NCBI GenBank assembly: GCA_002343505.1
Contig: DDQZ01000034.1
Location: 45,336 to 101,965 of the forward strand
Reading direction: 5' to 3'
DNA length: 56,630 nt
Origin: Verrucomicrobiaceae bacterium UBA2429
GTDB taxonomy: Bacteria > Verrucomicrobiota > Verrucomicrobiia > Verrucomicrobiales > Verrucomicrobiaceae
Shown here: positions 1 to 10,100 of the stretch, one piece after another
Layout of the letters: each line of letters opens with the position of its first letter
Position numbering within the stretch: the stretch's first letter is position 1
Translations under genes and position numbers: made by a program
Notes under the pieces: generated by a model
Database searches by the model: none
The model's input: the letters and a program-made list of their open reading frames with translations, nothing else
Told to the model about the DNA's origin: nothing

Positions 1-3000
1 CCCTTGACTTCGATGAAGCGCAGCTGGCCGGTGGCCGGGTCGCGGCTCTCGATGTCGTAGCCGAGCTTTTCCAGCTCCCGGTCCACGGGCTCGAAGCCGA
101 GGGAACGCTCGATTTCCATGACGATCTGCCGGGCACGGGCGGCGGAGGCTTGGGTGTCCGCCGGCGCGACAGCCTGAGCCTGTGGCGCTGATGCCTGGCC
201 GGTGAGCCGTGCCAGAAGCCCAACGGGCAGCACGAGCAGACCACCGAGGACGACGGGCGGCAGGGGGGAGATTTGGGCTTCGAGTTTCAGTTCATCGAGC
301 CGTTTGGCGAGGCGGCCCTGAAGGAGGTCGGCGCGCTTGCGGGCTTCGTTGGAGTTCAGGCGGGCGTTGGGTTTGCCGGCGAGTTCCTGCTCCCTCAGAG
401 CCTCCGCGCGGTGGTCCCAGTAGTTGATCTCCTTGGTGAGGCGATCCTTCACCGCAGCCTCGGTTTTGGTGATGAGTTCCAATCGGCGCTGGCGGACCTC
501 CGCAAGGTGCTCCTGCACCACGGTGCCGATAGCGTGGGCGCGGGCTTTGTCCTCCAAGCCGGCGGAAATCCACGCGCACTCCGGGCGTGCCAGAAGAGTG
601 GCGGCATCAGGCTCGCCTTCCTTCAAGGGGCGGTAGTCGAGGTAGGGGGCGTAGTGCAGGTGGCGGGTGTTTCCGGCGGCATCGAGTTCGACATAAAGCA
701 TCTTTTTCGAGATCACCCGGCGCTCACCGGAGCGGGTGAGGTGGGCATCCTGAATGGCGTGCTCCAGGTAGAACAAGACACGGGGCGCGGTGCCTTGGTC
801 GTTTTCATCGACGAGGATGGCACCACGGCGCAGGAGGTCGCGATGGCGCTCCAGCACGAGGTCGAGCGTGGCATCCAGCAGCGGATGACCAGGGCAGACA
901 AAAGCCGCCATGGGCTGCCCCTGTGGCTGGATGAGGTGCTTCTCGAAAGCGATGCGCTCGTAGCGGCTGAGCACCGGGTCCCCCAGGCCGATGAGGCGGT
1001 CGCGATTCCGAATGGTGGCAGGGACGTGGGAAACCTCGTAGCGCCGCGTCTCGCGCTGCCGCGCCGTGCCACCAAGAAGGCGGAAGGCCTCCATGAAGAA
1101 GGACTCGATGTAATGGGGCTGGAGCCGCCGGGCATCCGCCCGCTCCATGTCCTCGCGAATGCGATAGACCTTGCTGGCGTCCATGGCGTCATGAGCGAGC
1201 GCCCGCTCCTCGACGAGGTCCTGGAGTCGGGAGCGGTCAAAGGCACCGGCAACGACGTTGTGGAGACGAGAACGCACGTCCGGCTGCTCGCCATAGCGAA
1301 CGGCCTCAATCATGAGTTCGCGCAGCGGCTTGCCCTCGAACATGACTTTTCCCAAAACATCGAAAACCTGGCCGCCGAGGGCTTTGCGGGCCTCTTCCAG
1401 CTTGTCGAGCAGGGTGCGATAGACCTCGCCCTCGCGGGTCTGATCGGCGACGAGATTCCACAGGTGGCATACCTCCGTCTGGCCGATGCGGTGAATGCGG
1501 CCGAAGCGCTGCTCCAGGCGGTTCGGGTTCCAGGGAAGGTCGTAATTCACCATGAGGTGCGCCCGCTGGAGGTTGATGCCTTCGCCGGCGGCATCGGTGG
1601 CGATCAGCACCTTTACCTCCGGGTCATGCCGGAAGGCTTCCTGCACCTTCAGCCGCTCCTCACGCCCCACACCGCCATGAATGGCGACGACGGCCTCACG
1701 GCTGCCCAGCAGCGTGCTGATGCGCTCGGCGAGGTAGTTCAGGGTGTCGCGATGCTCGGTGAAGAGCACGAGTTTCTGGCGCGGTGACTTTTCGCCGGGT
1801 TTGGCTCCATAAACCGGAGCATCCTCGGCGAGTCGATTCGCCAAGGCCGCAGGCGTGAAGATCTCCGCGAGGAGGTTGGACAGTTCCGACCATTTGCGAT
1901 CTTCGCCGCTGCGCCTGACCTGCTGGGCGAGAGTTTCGAGCCCGCGGAGGATTTCGATCTCGGCGCGGAATTCCAAAATGGTGCTGGCTGCGGTGGCTTG
2001 GTCGAGCACCTCCTCCTCCGTGTTTTCCACTTCGTTGTCCGGCGCGTCGTCGAGGTCGTTGATGTCCTCCTCATCAAGCGCAGGACCAGCGTCGAGGTCT
2101 TGTGGTGAGACTTCGCGGCCACGCTGGAGCAATTCCAATTCGCGAAGGCGCGATTCCATGCGCTCGCGCCGGCGGCGGAGAGACTGGAAGATGGCCTCCG
2201 GCGACGAGGCGAGGCGGCGTTGCAGGATGGTGAGGGCAAAGCCCACCGTGCCGGCGCGTTTGCCATTCTGCAGGCTGTCGGCGCGGTTGAACTCCGTGCG
2301 GACATAGTCGGTGACCTCCTGGTAGAGCTTCGTCTCCAAAGGCGAAAGCTGATAGGGCACGGTGTAGGCCCGGCGCTCCGGGAAAAGGGGTGTGGCGTCG
2401 AACTTGAGGAGGCTCTCCTTTACCATGCGGCGCATGAGGTCGGAAACATCCGCAGCATGGACGCCATCGCGGAACTTACCCTCGAAGCGGTCCCCATCAA
2501 GCAGGGACATGAAGAGCTGGAAGTCTTCCTCCTTGCCATTGTGCGGTGTGGCGGTCATGAGCAGGAAATGCCGCGTGAGGGTGGAAAGAAGCTGTCCGAG
2601 CTTGTGCCGCTTCGTGTATTTGATCTCGCCGCCGAAGAACGTGGCGGACATCTTGTGCGCCTCATCGCACACGATGAGGTCCCAGCGACAGTCGGGCGCG
2701 GAGAGCTTGGCCTGCACGTCCTCATTGCGGCTGAGCTTGTCGAGACGGGCGATGACGAGGTGGTTTTCGAGGAACCAGTTGCCGGTGCGCGCAGCCTCCA
2801 GCTTGTCGTTCGTCAGAATCTCAAACGGCAGATGGAAGCGGCGGTAAAGCTCGTCCTGCCACTGCTCGGCCAGACTGCCGGGGCAGACGATCAGGCAGCG
2901 CTGGAGGTCGCCGCGGGCCACGAGTTCCTTGATGAGCAAACCCGCCATGATGGTCTTGCCCGCGCCAGGGTCATCCGCCAGCAGGAAGCGCAAAGGCTGA

Positions 3001-3359
3001 CGGGGCAGCATGGCCTCGTAAACGGCGGTGATCTGGTGGGGCAAAGGCTCGACGACCGAGGAATGAACGGCGAGCACCGGGTCAAAAAGATGGGCAAGCC
3101 GGATGCGATGCGCCTCGGAGACAAGACGGAACATGGCCCCGTCACCATCGAAACTCCACGGCCTGCCTGCCTGGGCGATGGCAAGGCGCGGCTCGTCGTG
3201 GCGGTAGAGAAGCTGGTTGGCGACACGCCCCGCCGCGTCTTTGTAAGTCAGTTCCAGAGCCTCGGAACCAAACCACTGAGTCTGCACCACCGTGACCAGG
3301 GCATCTGGCAGAATGCCTTGGATGGCAGTTCCGGGGGTGAGTTCTTCGAGGCGGGGCAT
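1..3359 (-). CDS. SNF2-type helicase with C-terminal DUF3883, truncated by the window edge
   Basis: Superfamily 2 DNA-dependent ATPase, read from the reverse strand; the 3' end runs off position 1, leaving about 1119 codons. The N-terminus (PRLEELTPGTAIQGILPDA) is the usual opening of DUF3883 helicases. Motif I is DDPGAGKT near residue 130, the DEAH box lies near 230 (CDEAHK), and motif III is MTATPHNGK. An acidic insert follows at about 420-450. Motif V (ATDAAGEGINLQ, about 586) and motif VI (GRIHRIGQ, about 623) complete the ATPase. A coiled-coil stretch precedes the start of DUF3883 (RDPATGQLRFIEVKG) at the cut edge. It lies 42 bp downstream of gpmI on the same strand. Such helicases are often found beside DNA methylase and DUF499 or DUF1156 genes in anti-phage islands, but none of those partners is visible here, so a defence role is inference. 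Start ATG chosen because the family N-terminus begins there. Confidence 0.88.
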   Translation of the reverse strand, partial: MPRLEELTPGTAIQGILPDALVTVVQTQWFGSEALELTYKDAAGRVANQLLYRHDEPRLAIAQAGRPWSFDGDGAMFRLVSEAHRIRLAHLFDPVLAVHSSVVEPLPHQITAVYEAMLPRQPLRFLLADDPGAGKTIMAGLLIKELVARGDLQRCLIVCPGSLAEQWQDELYRRFHLPFEILTNDKLEAARTGNWFLENHLVIARLDKLSRNEDVQAKLSAPDCRWDLIVCDEAHKMSATFFGGEIKYTKRHKLGQLLSTLTRHFLLMTATPHNGKEEDFQLFMSLLDGDRFEGKFRDGVHAADVSDLMRRMVKESLLKFDATPLFPERRAYTVPYQLSPLETKLYQEVTDYVRTEFNRADSLQNGKRAGTVGFALTILQRRLASSPEAIFQSLRRRRERMESRLRELELLQRGREVSPQDLDAGPALDEEDINDLDDAPDNEVENTEEEVLDQATAASTILEFRAEIEILRGLETLAQQVRRSGEDRKWSELSNLLAEIFTPAALANRLAEDAPVYGAKPGEKSPRQKLVLFTEHRDTLNYLAERISTLLGSREAVVAIHGGVGREERLKVQEAFRHDPEVKVLIATDAAGEGINLQRAHLMVNYDLPWNPNRLEQRFGRIHRIGQTEVCHLWNLVADQTREGEVYRTLLDKLEEARKALGGQVFDVLGKVMFEGKPLRELMIEAVRYGEQPDVRSRLHNVVAGAFDRSRLQDLVEERALAHDAMDASKVYRIREDMERADARRLQPHYIESFFMEAFRLLGGTARQRETRRYEVSHVPATIRNRDRLIGLGDPVLSRYERIAFEKHLIQPQGQPMAAFVCPGHPLLDATLDLVLERHRDLLRRGAILVDENDQGTAPRVLFYLEHAIQDAHLTRSGERRVISKKMLYVELDAAGNTRHLHYAPYLDYRPLKEGEPDAATLLARPECAWISAGLEDKARAHAIGTVVQEHLAEVRQRRLELITKTEAAVKDRLTKEINYWDHRAEALREQELAGKPNARLNSNEARKRADLLQGRLAKRLDELKLEAQISPLPPVVLGGLLVLPVGLLARLTGQASAPQAQAVAPADTQASAARARQIVMEIERSLGFEPVDRELEKLGYDIESRDPATGQLRFIEVK

Positions 3360-3401
3360 GGAATCATCCTACCGGCGCGGACAAGCAAGGCCAACTCAAA
3401 C

Positions 3402-4949
3402 TCACTTCCTCACCAGCAAGCTCTTCCCCGTCATCTCCGCCGGCTTTTTCAAACCGAGCATGTCAAGCAAGGTGGGGGCGATGTCGGCGAGGATGCCGTC
3501 GCGGACGGTGACGTTCGCCGCATCGGCGGCGACGTAGATGCCGTGGACGAGGTTGGTGGTGTGGGCGGTGTGCGGGGAGCCGTCGGGGTTGCGCATTTGC
3601 TCGCAGTTGCCGTGGTCGGCGGTGATGAAGAGCTTGCCGCCGAGTTCGAGGACTTTTTCCACGATCATGCGCACGCCGAGGTCGATGGTCTCGCAGGCGT
3701 GGACGCCGGCTTCGACGACGCCGGTGTGGCCGACCATGTCGGGGTTGGCGTAGTTCATGATGACGAGGTCGTGATTTTCCAGTCGGCGCAGGACTTCGAA
3801 GGTGAGGTCCGGGGCGCTCATCTGCGGTTTTTTGTCGTAGGTGGGCACTTCTTTGGGCGAAATGGCGAGGTAACGCTCTTCACCGGGGTTCGGCTCTTCG
3901 ATGCCGCTGTTGAAGAAGAAGGTGACGTGCGGGTATTTTTCCGTTTCGGCCGCGCGAAGCTGCGTGAGGCCTGCGGCGGCGATGGTCTGGCCGAGGTTGT
4001 TGCTGAGGCTCTCGGTGCCGAAGATGACGCGGGCGCCGAGGGCCTCGTAGGTGGCGTCGTATTCGGTGAGCGTGTAGTAGCCGACCTGCGGATGCACCTC
4101 GCGGTCGAAGCCTTCGAAGCCAGTCTTGAGAAAGGCGTCACTGAGTTGGCGGGCGCGGTCGGCGCGGAAATTGAACCAGAGGATGACATCGCCATCGCGG
4201 ATGCGCTGCTCGTTGGCGTTCGAGAAGATCATCGGCTGCATGAATTCATCGCCGCGCGGATCTTTCGGATACGCGGCCTGCACGGCGGCGCTCGGCAGAT
4301 CCGTGCGCACTTCACCGCGACCGAGCACGATGGCATCCCAGGCGAGCTTGTTGCGCTCCCAGCGCTTGTCGCGGTCCATCGCGTAGTAGCGACCGATCAC
4401 GGTGGCGATCTTCGCGCCGCTCGGAGCGAGGTCTTTTTCCAGCTTCGCCATGTAGGCCGCACCGCCGGTCGGCGAGGTGTCGCGACCGTCGGTGATGGCA
4501 TGCACCATCAAATCGGTGACGTCCGCGGCCTTCGCGGCATTGCAAAGCGCGGCGAGGTGATCCTGATGCGAATGCACGCCGCCATCGCTGATGAGACCGA
4601 GGAAGTGCAGGCGCCTGCCTTTCGCTTTCTCGAAGGCCTCGACGAGCACGGGCATCTTCGCCAGTTCGCCATCGCGGATGCTCTTGTTGATGCGGGTGAG
4701 GTCCTGATAGACGATGCGGCCCGCGCCGAGGTTCAGGTGACCGACTTCGCTGTTGCCCATCTGGCCTTCCGGCAGGCCCACGTCCTCGCCGCTGGCGCTG
4801 ACGGTGCCGCGCGGGTAGGTGGCGTAGAGGTGGTCGTGGAAGGGCGTCCGGGCGAGCAGGGTGGCGTCGCCATTGGCTTGAGCTTGGGCTTTGCCGCCGG
4901 GGTTGATGCCCCAGCCGTCGCGGATGATGAGAACTACAGGTTTTTTCAT
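3402..4949 (-). CDS. gpmI: 2,3-bisphosphoglycerate-independent phosphoglycerate mutase
   Basis: Cytosolic Mn-dependent mutase interconverting 3- and 2-phosphoglycerate in glycolysis and gluconeogenesis. The 515-residue product has the family's usual length. It opens with VLIIRDGWG, carries the phospho-acceptor serine in GNSEVGH (about Ser67), and has the C-terminal metal site ITADHGNCEQM followed by HTAHTT. An in-frame ATG 15 bp upstream (4964) would add MDPYP; I prefer 4949 because family members start at MKKPVVL. Neither start has a clear Shine-Dalgarno site. It is divergent from menC and is followed by the helicase on the same strand. Confidence 0.96.
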   Translation of the reverse strand: MKKPVVLIIRDGWGINPGGKAQAQANGDATLLARTPFHDHLYATYPRGTVSASGEDVGLPEGQMGNSEVGHLNLGAGRIVYQDLTRINKSIRDGELAKMPVLVEAFEKAKGRRLHFLGLISDGGVHSHQDHLAALCNAAKAADVTDLMVHAITDGRDTSPTGGAAYMAKLEKDLAPSGAKIATVIGRYYAMDRDKRWERNKLAWDAIVLGRGEVRTDLPSAAVQAAYPKDPRGDEFMQPMIFSNANEQRIRDGDVILWFNFRADRARQLSDAFLKTGFEGFDREVHPQVGYYTLTEYDATYEALGARVIFGTESLSNNLGQTIAAAGLTQLRAAETEKYPHVTFFFNSGIEEPNPGEERYLAISPKEVPTYDKKPQMSAPDLTFEVLRRLENHDLVIMNYANPDMVGHTGVVEAGVHACETIDLGVRMIVEKVLELGGKLFITADHGNCEQMRNPDGSPHTAHTTNLVHGIYVAADAANVTVRDGILADIAPTLLDMLGLKKPAEMTGKSLLVRK

Positions 4950-5013
4950 GGGATACGGGTCCATGCGTCAAGGCGGCGGGGCCGTCAAGGGACGTGGCTG
5001 CGCGAACAAAACC

Positions 5014-5042
5014 TTTCCGGCTCAAGCCACGGCGCGTAGTCT
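5014..5042 (+). promoter_or_regulatory. Candidate menC promoter
   Basis: TTTCCG (5014-5019), a 17-bp spacer, then TAGTCT (5037-5042). The -10 box ends only 8 bp before the proposed GTG start at 5051, so the transcript would be leaderless or nearly so. The same TAGTCT or TAGGCT box recurs before serA, asd and the SDR gene. The -35 match is weak. Confidence 0.4.
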
Positions 5043-5050
5043 GCCCCGCA

Positions 5051-6022
5051 GTGAGCGATCCCATTTTCATTCATGAATATCTTTTGCGCAGCGGCGCGGC
5101 TCTGAACTCGGCCTCGCAGAGGCGTGTCTTTCCAGGCGCCCTTATCAGAGTCGGCGCGGGTTATGGCTGCGTGCATCCGTGGCCGGAGTTTGGCGATGCT
5201 CCGCTGGATGAGCAACTGGCGGCACTGGCCCGTGGAATCACCACACCCCTCACAGCACTGGCGCTGAACTGCGCGGCGGCGGACGGGGCCGCCCGGGAGG
5301 CGGGCGTCAGTCTGTTCGAAGGGCTGGAAATTCCGCGCAGTCATTACTCGTGGAGTTTCGCCCAGCCGACGATGCCGCAATTCGACCGTGTGCTGGAGGA
5401 TGGATGGCCGGCCATCAAGGCCAAGGGTTGGGCGAACTACGGGGAAACAACGCGCTTCCTGGACAATTGCGCGCGCATGAGCGGAGACTCCGGCCCTTTG
5501 TTCCGAGTGGATTTTAATGCCTGCCTGGACGCGGACACTTTTCAGAAGTTCATCGAATTCATGCCGCTGCGGGTCTATCGGCGGCTTGACCTGGTGGAGG
5601 ATCCTTTCCCCTATGACGCGGCTGCCTGGGAAGTCTGCCGCGTCCGCTGGGGCGTGCGTCTGGCTCTCGACAAACGCTGGCAAGAAGGGGTGGGCGGCTT
5701 TGACGCGGTGGTGGTCAAACCGGCGCGGAGAGACTGGCGCGCGGTGGCAGTCCGGCATCCAGGGCATCCGCTCATGCTCACTTCGGCGATGGATCATCCC
5801 CTGGGGCAGATGTTCGCCGCATGGGAGGCGGCGCAAGCGCGCGCGGCATTGGGTGAGCGCGTGGGGCTGTGCGGACTTTGCACGCAGCATCTCTTCGAGC
5901 CGGACGCTTTCCTGGAGCGTGTGCTCAGCCCCGGCGGCGAGCTGCGTCCCGACACCGATGGCGGCGGGCTTGGCTTCGGCTCCGTGCTGGAGAGCCTGCC
6001 CTGGAGGAGGCTGGAGGCATGA
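5051..6022 (+). CDS. menC: o-Succinylbenzoate synthase (enolase superfamily)
   Basis: Dehydratase of menaquinone biosynthesis converting SHCHC to o-succinylbenzoate. The product shows the enolase-superfamily layout: a KxK motif (KAKGW), metal ligands in RVDFNACLD, EDPF and LDKRW, and the late lysine in VVVKPA. At 323 residues it is of ordinary length. I chose the GTG at 5051, which opens SDPIFIHEY; an upstream ATG at 4994 adds 19 basic residues that do not look like the family and would sit in the divergent promoter region. Its stop overlaps the menE start by 4 bp (ATGA), so the two genes are translationally coupled, which supports the assignment. Confidence 0.82.
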   Translation: MSDPIFIHEYLLRSGAALNSASQRRVFPGALIRVGAGYGCVHPWPEFGDAPLDEQLAALARGITTPLTALALNCAAADGAAREAGVSLFEGLEIPRSHYSWSFAQPTMPQFDRVLEDGWPAIKAKGWANYGETTRFLDNCARMSGDSGPLFRVDFNACLDADTFQKFIEFMPLRVYRRLDLVEDPFPYDAAAWEVCRVRWGVRLALDKRWQEGVGGFDAVVVKPARRDWRAVAVRHPGHPLMLTSAMDHPLGQMFAAWEAAQARAALGERVGLCGLCTQHLFEPDAFLERVLSPGGELRPDTDGGGLGFGSVLESLPWRRLEA

Positions 6023-7146
6023 GGGTGGACTGGCAAAGCGGCGGCAACCATGTCGCGCGGAATCCGGCGGCGCCGCATGAAGGCAGTGGCCTCGAAGCCT
6101 GGGCGAAGGCTCGGGGAATGAGCGGGATGTGCTTTTTTCAAACCTCAGGCAGCGAGGGATTGCCCAAATGGGTGGCGCTGCGCAAGGAAGCCTTCCTCAT
6201 CTCAGGCCAGGCCGTGAACGCGCACTTCGAGGCATCCTCCAACGACCGCTGGCTGCTGGCACTGCCGCTGCATCATGTAGGAGGCTTTGCCATTCTCGCG
6301 CGCGCGCACCTGGCAGGCTGCGGAGTGGCGCGGCTGGTGGGAAAATGGAGTCCGCGAGCCTTTGCGGAAGCCTGCGCCAAGACCACGCTCACCTCGCTGG
6401 TGCCGGCCCAGGTGCATGATTTGGTGCGTGAAAATCTCCCCTGCCCCGCTGCCATGCGCGCTGTGGTCGTTGGCGGAGGTGGCATGACACCGGAACTCGC
6501 CGCTGCCGCGCGCGCCCTCGGCTGGCCTGTCTGCCAGAGCTACGGAATGACGGAGGCCGCCTCGCAAATCGCCACTCAGGCATGGACGTCCGACGGGCCT
6601 GCGGGCGGTGTGGACACACTCGCCGTGCTTCCGCACTGGCAAACCTCCACTGAAGCTGATGGCCGCCTGCGTTTGCGCGGCCCCGCTCTCGCCGCTGGGT
6701 ATGTCAACCGCGCTGCGGGCGGTGACTGGCAATGGCAGCCGCTCGATCCGCAAAACGGCCTGCTGACGCGCGATCATGCGCGCCTTTGGGATGCGGATGG
6801 CAGACGCTGGCTAAGCTTCATCGGACGGGAAACCGGCTATGTGAAAATTCTTGGCGAACTCATTCACCTCGCGCCATTGCAAGCGCGGCTGGAGTCTTTG
6901 GCCATCGAGCTAAGCTGGCCGATGATGCCAATACTCGTGCCGCGACCCGATGCTCGGGCGGAGACAGAACTGGTGCTCGTGACGGAGCACGGCTGCCCGG
7001 ATGCCGGCCCGCTGTTGGAGCGTTTTCACCAGACTTGTCCACCCTGGCTGCGCGTGCGGGAAACTCGCGCGCTCAACGCCATGCCACGCAGCTCTCTAGG
7101 CAAAGTGCGCGAGGATGAGTTGCGGCGGCTCGTGGCGGAGGAATGA
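6019..7146 (+). CDS. menE: o-Succinylbenzoate-CoA ligase (AMP-forming)
   Basis: Activates o-succinylbenzoate to its CoA thioester, the step after MenC. ANL-superfamily signatures are visible: the P-loop-like QTSGSEGLPKWV, the SYGMTEAASQIATQ adenylate motif, LLTRDHARLWDADG, and the C-terminal lysine motif PRSSLGKVRED. The 375-residue product is short for the family but complete from P-loop to catalytic lysine. The start is the ATG overlapping the menC stop; reading further upstream only translates menC in the wrong frame. No other men gene is in the window, so the rest of the pathway must lie elsewhere. Confidence 0.88.
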   Translation: MRVDWQSGGNHVARNPAAPHEGSGLEAWAKARGMSGMCFFQTSGSEGLPKWVALRKEAFLISGQAVNAHFEASSNDRWLLALPLHHVGGFAILARAHLAGCGVARLVGKWSPRAFAEACAKTTLTSLVPAQVHDLVRENLPCPAAMRAVVVGGGGMTPELAAAARALGWPVCQSYGMTEAASQIATQAWTSDGPAGGVDTLAVLPHWQTSTEADGRLRLRGPALAAGYVNRAAGGDWQWQPLDPQNGLLTRDHARLWDADGRRWLSFIGRETGYVKILGELIHLAPLQARLESLAIELSWPMMPILVPRPDARAETELVLVTEHGCPDAGPLLERFHQTCPPWLRVRETRALNAMPRSSLGKVREDELRRLVAEE

Positions 7147-7170
7147 GCCGCGCGCGGCAAGAAATCGGCA

Positions 7171-10100
7171 TCACTCCACGATGCGCGCCTTCCACTCCTG
7201 GGAGTTCCCCTTCAGCTCGGGGGCGTACATCGCCTCGATGCGCGCGGGCAGGGCGCTGAAACGGCCTGGAATTTCGGCTTTGACGCGGTAGCTGAGGTTC
7301 TGGCGGCCGCGCGGCAGGCGCTCGGCAAAGAAGGCCACGCGTTCATCGCGGAACTCCTGATAGGCGGGCAGGCCCGCATAACTCCAGCCGCTGCGCACCT
7401 CCACGGGTTCGAAGCCGGCGGGCTTCATGTCCTCGATGAGCACATACTCGTAGTCGTTCTTGCTCTCGATGGAGAGCTCCACCTCAATGAGGTCGCCGCT
7501 GCGGATTTCGGCGTCACTGGCGAGGACCTCGCGGCGGTATTTCAGCCCGCGCTGGGTGATGACCTGGCCGCGCGCGCCGGCCACTTGCTGGTCGGGCTTT
7601 TCCTCGATGAGGCGGTAAAAGCGGCGCTCGGTTTTGACCTCGAGCCCAGCGGCGGGGATCATGTCCTCCAGGCTGAAAACGGTGAGGTAGGCGCTGACAT
7701 AAAGGGGCGCGGAGCCGAGCTTGCGCAGCTCCAGCTTGTGCGCGCCGGTGGTGAGGGCCTCGCCTTCGAGCACGAAGCGGTTGTCGAAGGTGAAGAGGGT
7801 GTCGGGGGTAATCTCGACGCGCTTTTGCGGCACGCCGTCGAGCAGGATCTCCACGGTCTGAGCGGGCGCGGACTCGCCGCTGGCTTTGGCAAACTCCGCG
7901 AGCGCCTCAATGGCGGCGGCGGTGTCCTTGGTGCTGGTCCACCAGGTGCCGTTGCGGCGGTTGTTGACGATGTATTTGGCGAGACGTGCGGCGGTTTCAC
8001 CTTTGGGTTCGGCTTTGACCAGCAGGCGGAGAAAGGCGGCCTGGGTCTCGATGCGGTCCTCATACCAGAACCACCACCAACCGCCCTCGGGCAGGTCGAG
8101 CCAGGCGGTCTGGTTTTCATCGTCCTGCTTGAGGAACTGGCGCAAGTTGCGCAGGCACATGTCGCGCCGTTCGCGCTCGCCGGTGGCGTCGCAGGCGAGT
8201 CCGAGCAAGGCGAGGTTGTAGCGGGAAAGGCCGGCGCGTTGGTCATAAAGCCGCGCGCGCATGGCGGGGTCGCCGCCGGAGTATTCGACGAGCACACTGT
8301 GGATCAGCGCATCGAGGTTGTCGGGCGCGCTTTTGTGCTCGCGGTCTTTTTGGGGCAGGCCAAGGCGGCGCAGTTGCTCGGCTTCGTGCCGTGTGAGCCA
8401 TTCGACGCCGTTGCGGATGAGGCCCTCGTTGAGATCGAAGCCGGCGCGCTCGGCGGCCTTCATCCCGTGCAGGACGAGCGCGGTGATGTACGCGGAGGAT
8501 TCGCGCCCGCCGGGGAACCAGCCCCAGCCGCCGTCGGCATTGCGCATGGCGAGCAGGCGGGAGACACCGGTGCGGGCCATTTTTTCCACTTCGGCTTCAG
8601 AGAAGACCGCCTCGCGCAGGCGCTTCTGCTCACCGGGAGGCATGGGTGCCTGGGCGGCGGCATCCAAACGCTCGCGCACCTTTTTCATATCCACACCGAG
8701 ATCGCGGATTGCTTTCAGCGTGATGACGGTGGGCACGAAGCGGTTCAGGGTCTGCTCGGTGCAGCCGTAGGGGTAGGAGGCCAGGTAGGGCAGCGCGTCC
8801 ACCAGCGTCATGGCAAGCGTCGGTGAATAGACGACCTCCAGCCGCGACTGGCGCGGGCGGCGCTCGGCGGGCACGTTCAGTGTGAGGCTGCCGCTTGCCT
8901 GGTCCGGGCGCAGGGCCAGGCTCCAGGAATCGGTCTTCAACATGCCGTGGATGTAAGCCGGGAAGGTCATCTCCATGGCGTCGCTGTCTTTTTGGGCGAG
9001 CGCCTTCACGCGCAGCTTCGCCTCGCCCTCGCCGGTGACTTTCACGCGCCAGTCGAAGCGATGCTCGCCATGCGCGGGCACCTGCACGGAGGCGGTCTGG
9101 GGCGCGACGGCGAACTCCAGCACGCCGCCCTCCTGTTCGAGCACGCCGCGCACATCCTGCGCCTCGTCGAGCTCGTTGTGGACGTTGGCGGAGATGACGA
9201 CCTCGTCCTTCTCCACAAAGAAGCGCGGCGCTTGCAGACGCACCATGAGGTTCTTGCGCGTGATGACCTGGACGCTGGCCTCGCCCACCTGCGTCTGCGG
9301 CCCCATGACCCAGGAGCGCAGCTTCCAGGTGGTGAGGTTTTCCGGCAGGTTGAAAGCCAGCTCGCCCATGCCCTCCGCGTCCGTGGTGAAATCCGCCACC
9401 CACACGGCGCTGTCGGCCAGGTTCGTGCGGATCATCGGCTGGGGGGCTTCTTCGGGGGCGCCACCTCCGCCTGGAGCAGGCATGGCGGCGCTTTTGTCCA
9501 TGGGGGCGGCTTCGGCAGCGACGCTCATGGCGGCCATCGGAGCAGGAGGTGCCATGGGCATGGCCATTTTTCGCAATGACCCCAGACCTCCACGACCTGG
9601 CGCGGAAAATGGATCCGCCGCCGCAGCCATGCTGGCATCATAGAAATCATCCGCCACCTCCCCGCCAAAGATACCCAGCGCCTCCATCCACTTCTCTCCA
9701 TCCTTCAGCAGGCCCGTTTCCAAGGCACGCAGCGTATCGCGCACCTGTGGATAGTGGCTGCGTTTCCAGCCCCAGAAGAAGGGGCGGATGTCGTCCTGGT
9801 TGCTGCCACCGGAAATGTACTCCAGCGCCTTGTCATAGGCGGTGAGCACCACGCGGCCGGTGAAGGGTTTGCCATCGGCATCCTTGACCCGCACTTTGAC
9901 CTTTGATCCCTGGCCGGGCAGATAGGTTTCCGCGTCCGGCTCCAGCTCCACACTGGCGATGCGTTTCTTCGGCGGCACGAGGATCTGCCGTGTCACCTGA
10001 TGCACGCGCGCGCCGCTGACGGTGAAGGCGTCGAGGAAAAAGTTCGGCTGGTCGGCCTCGGTGATTTTGAAGCGGTGCGTGACGCTCTTGCCCTCCAGAT

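Noticed and set aside
273..1787. 504-codon forward frame at the left end
   Set aside because: Antisense to helicase motifs V and VI and DUF3883.
2220..5039. 939-codon forward frame over the helicase and gpmI
   Set aside because: Antisense to two well-supported genes and shows no domain pattern.
7147..7158. Self-complementary GCCGCGCGCGGC between menE and the macroglobulin gene
   Set aside because: No loop and no T-tract; GC-alternating runs of this kind are expected by chance at this base composition.
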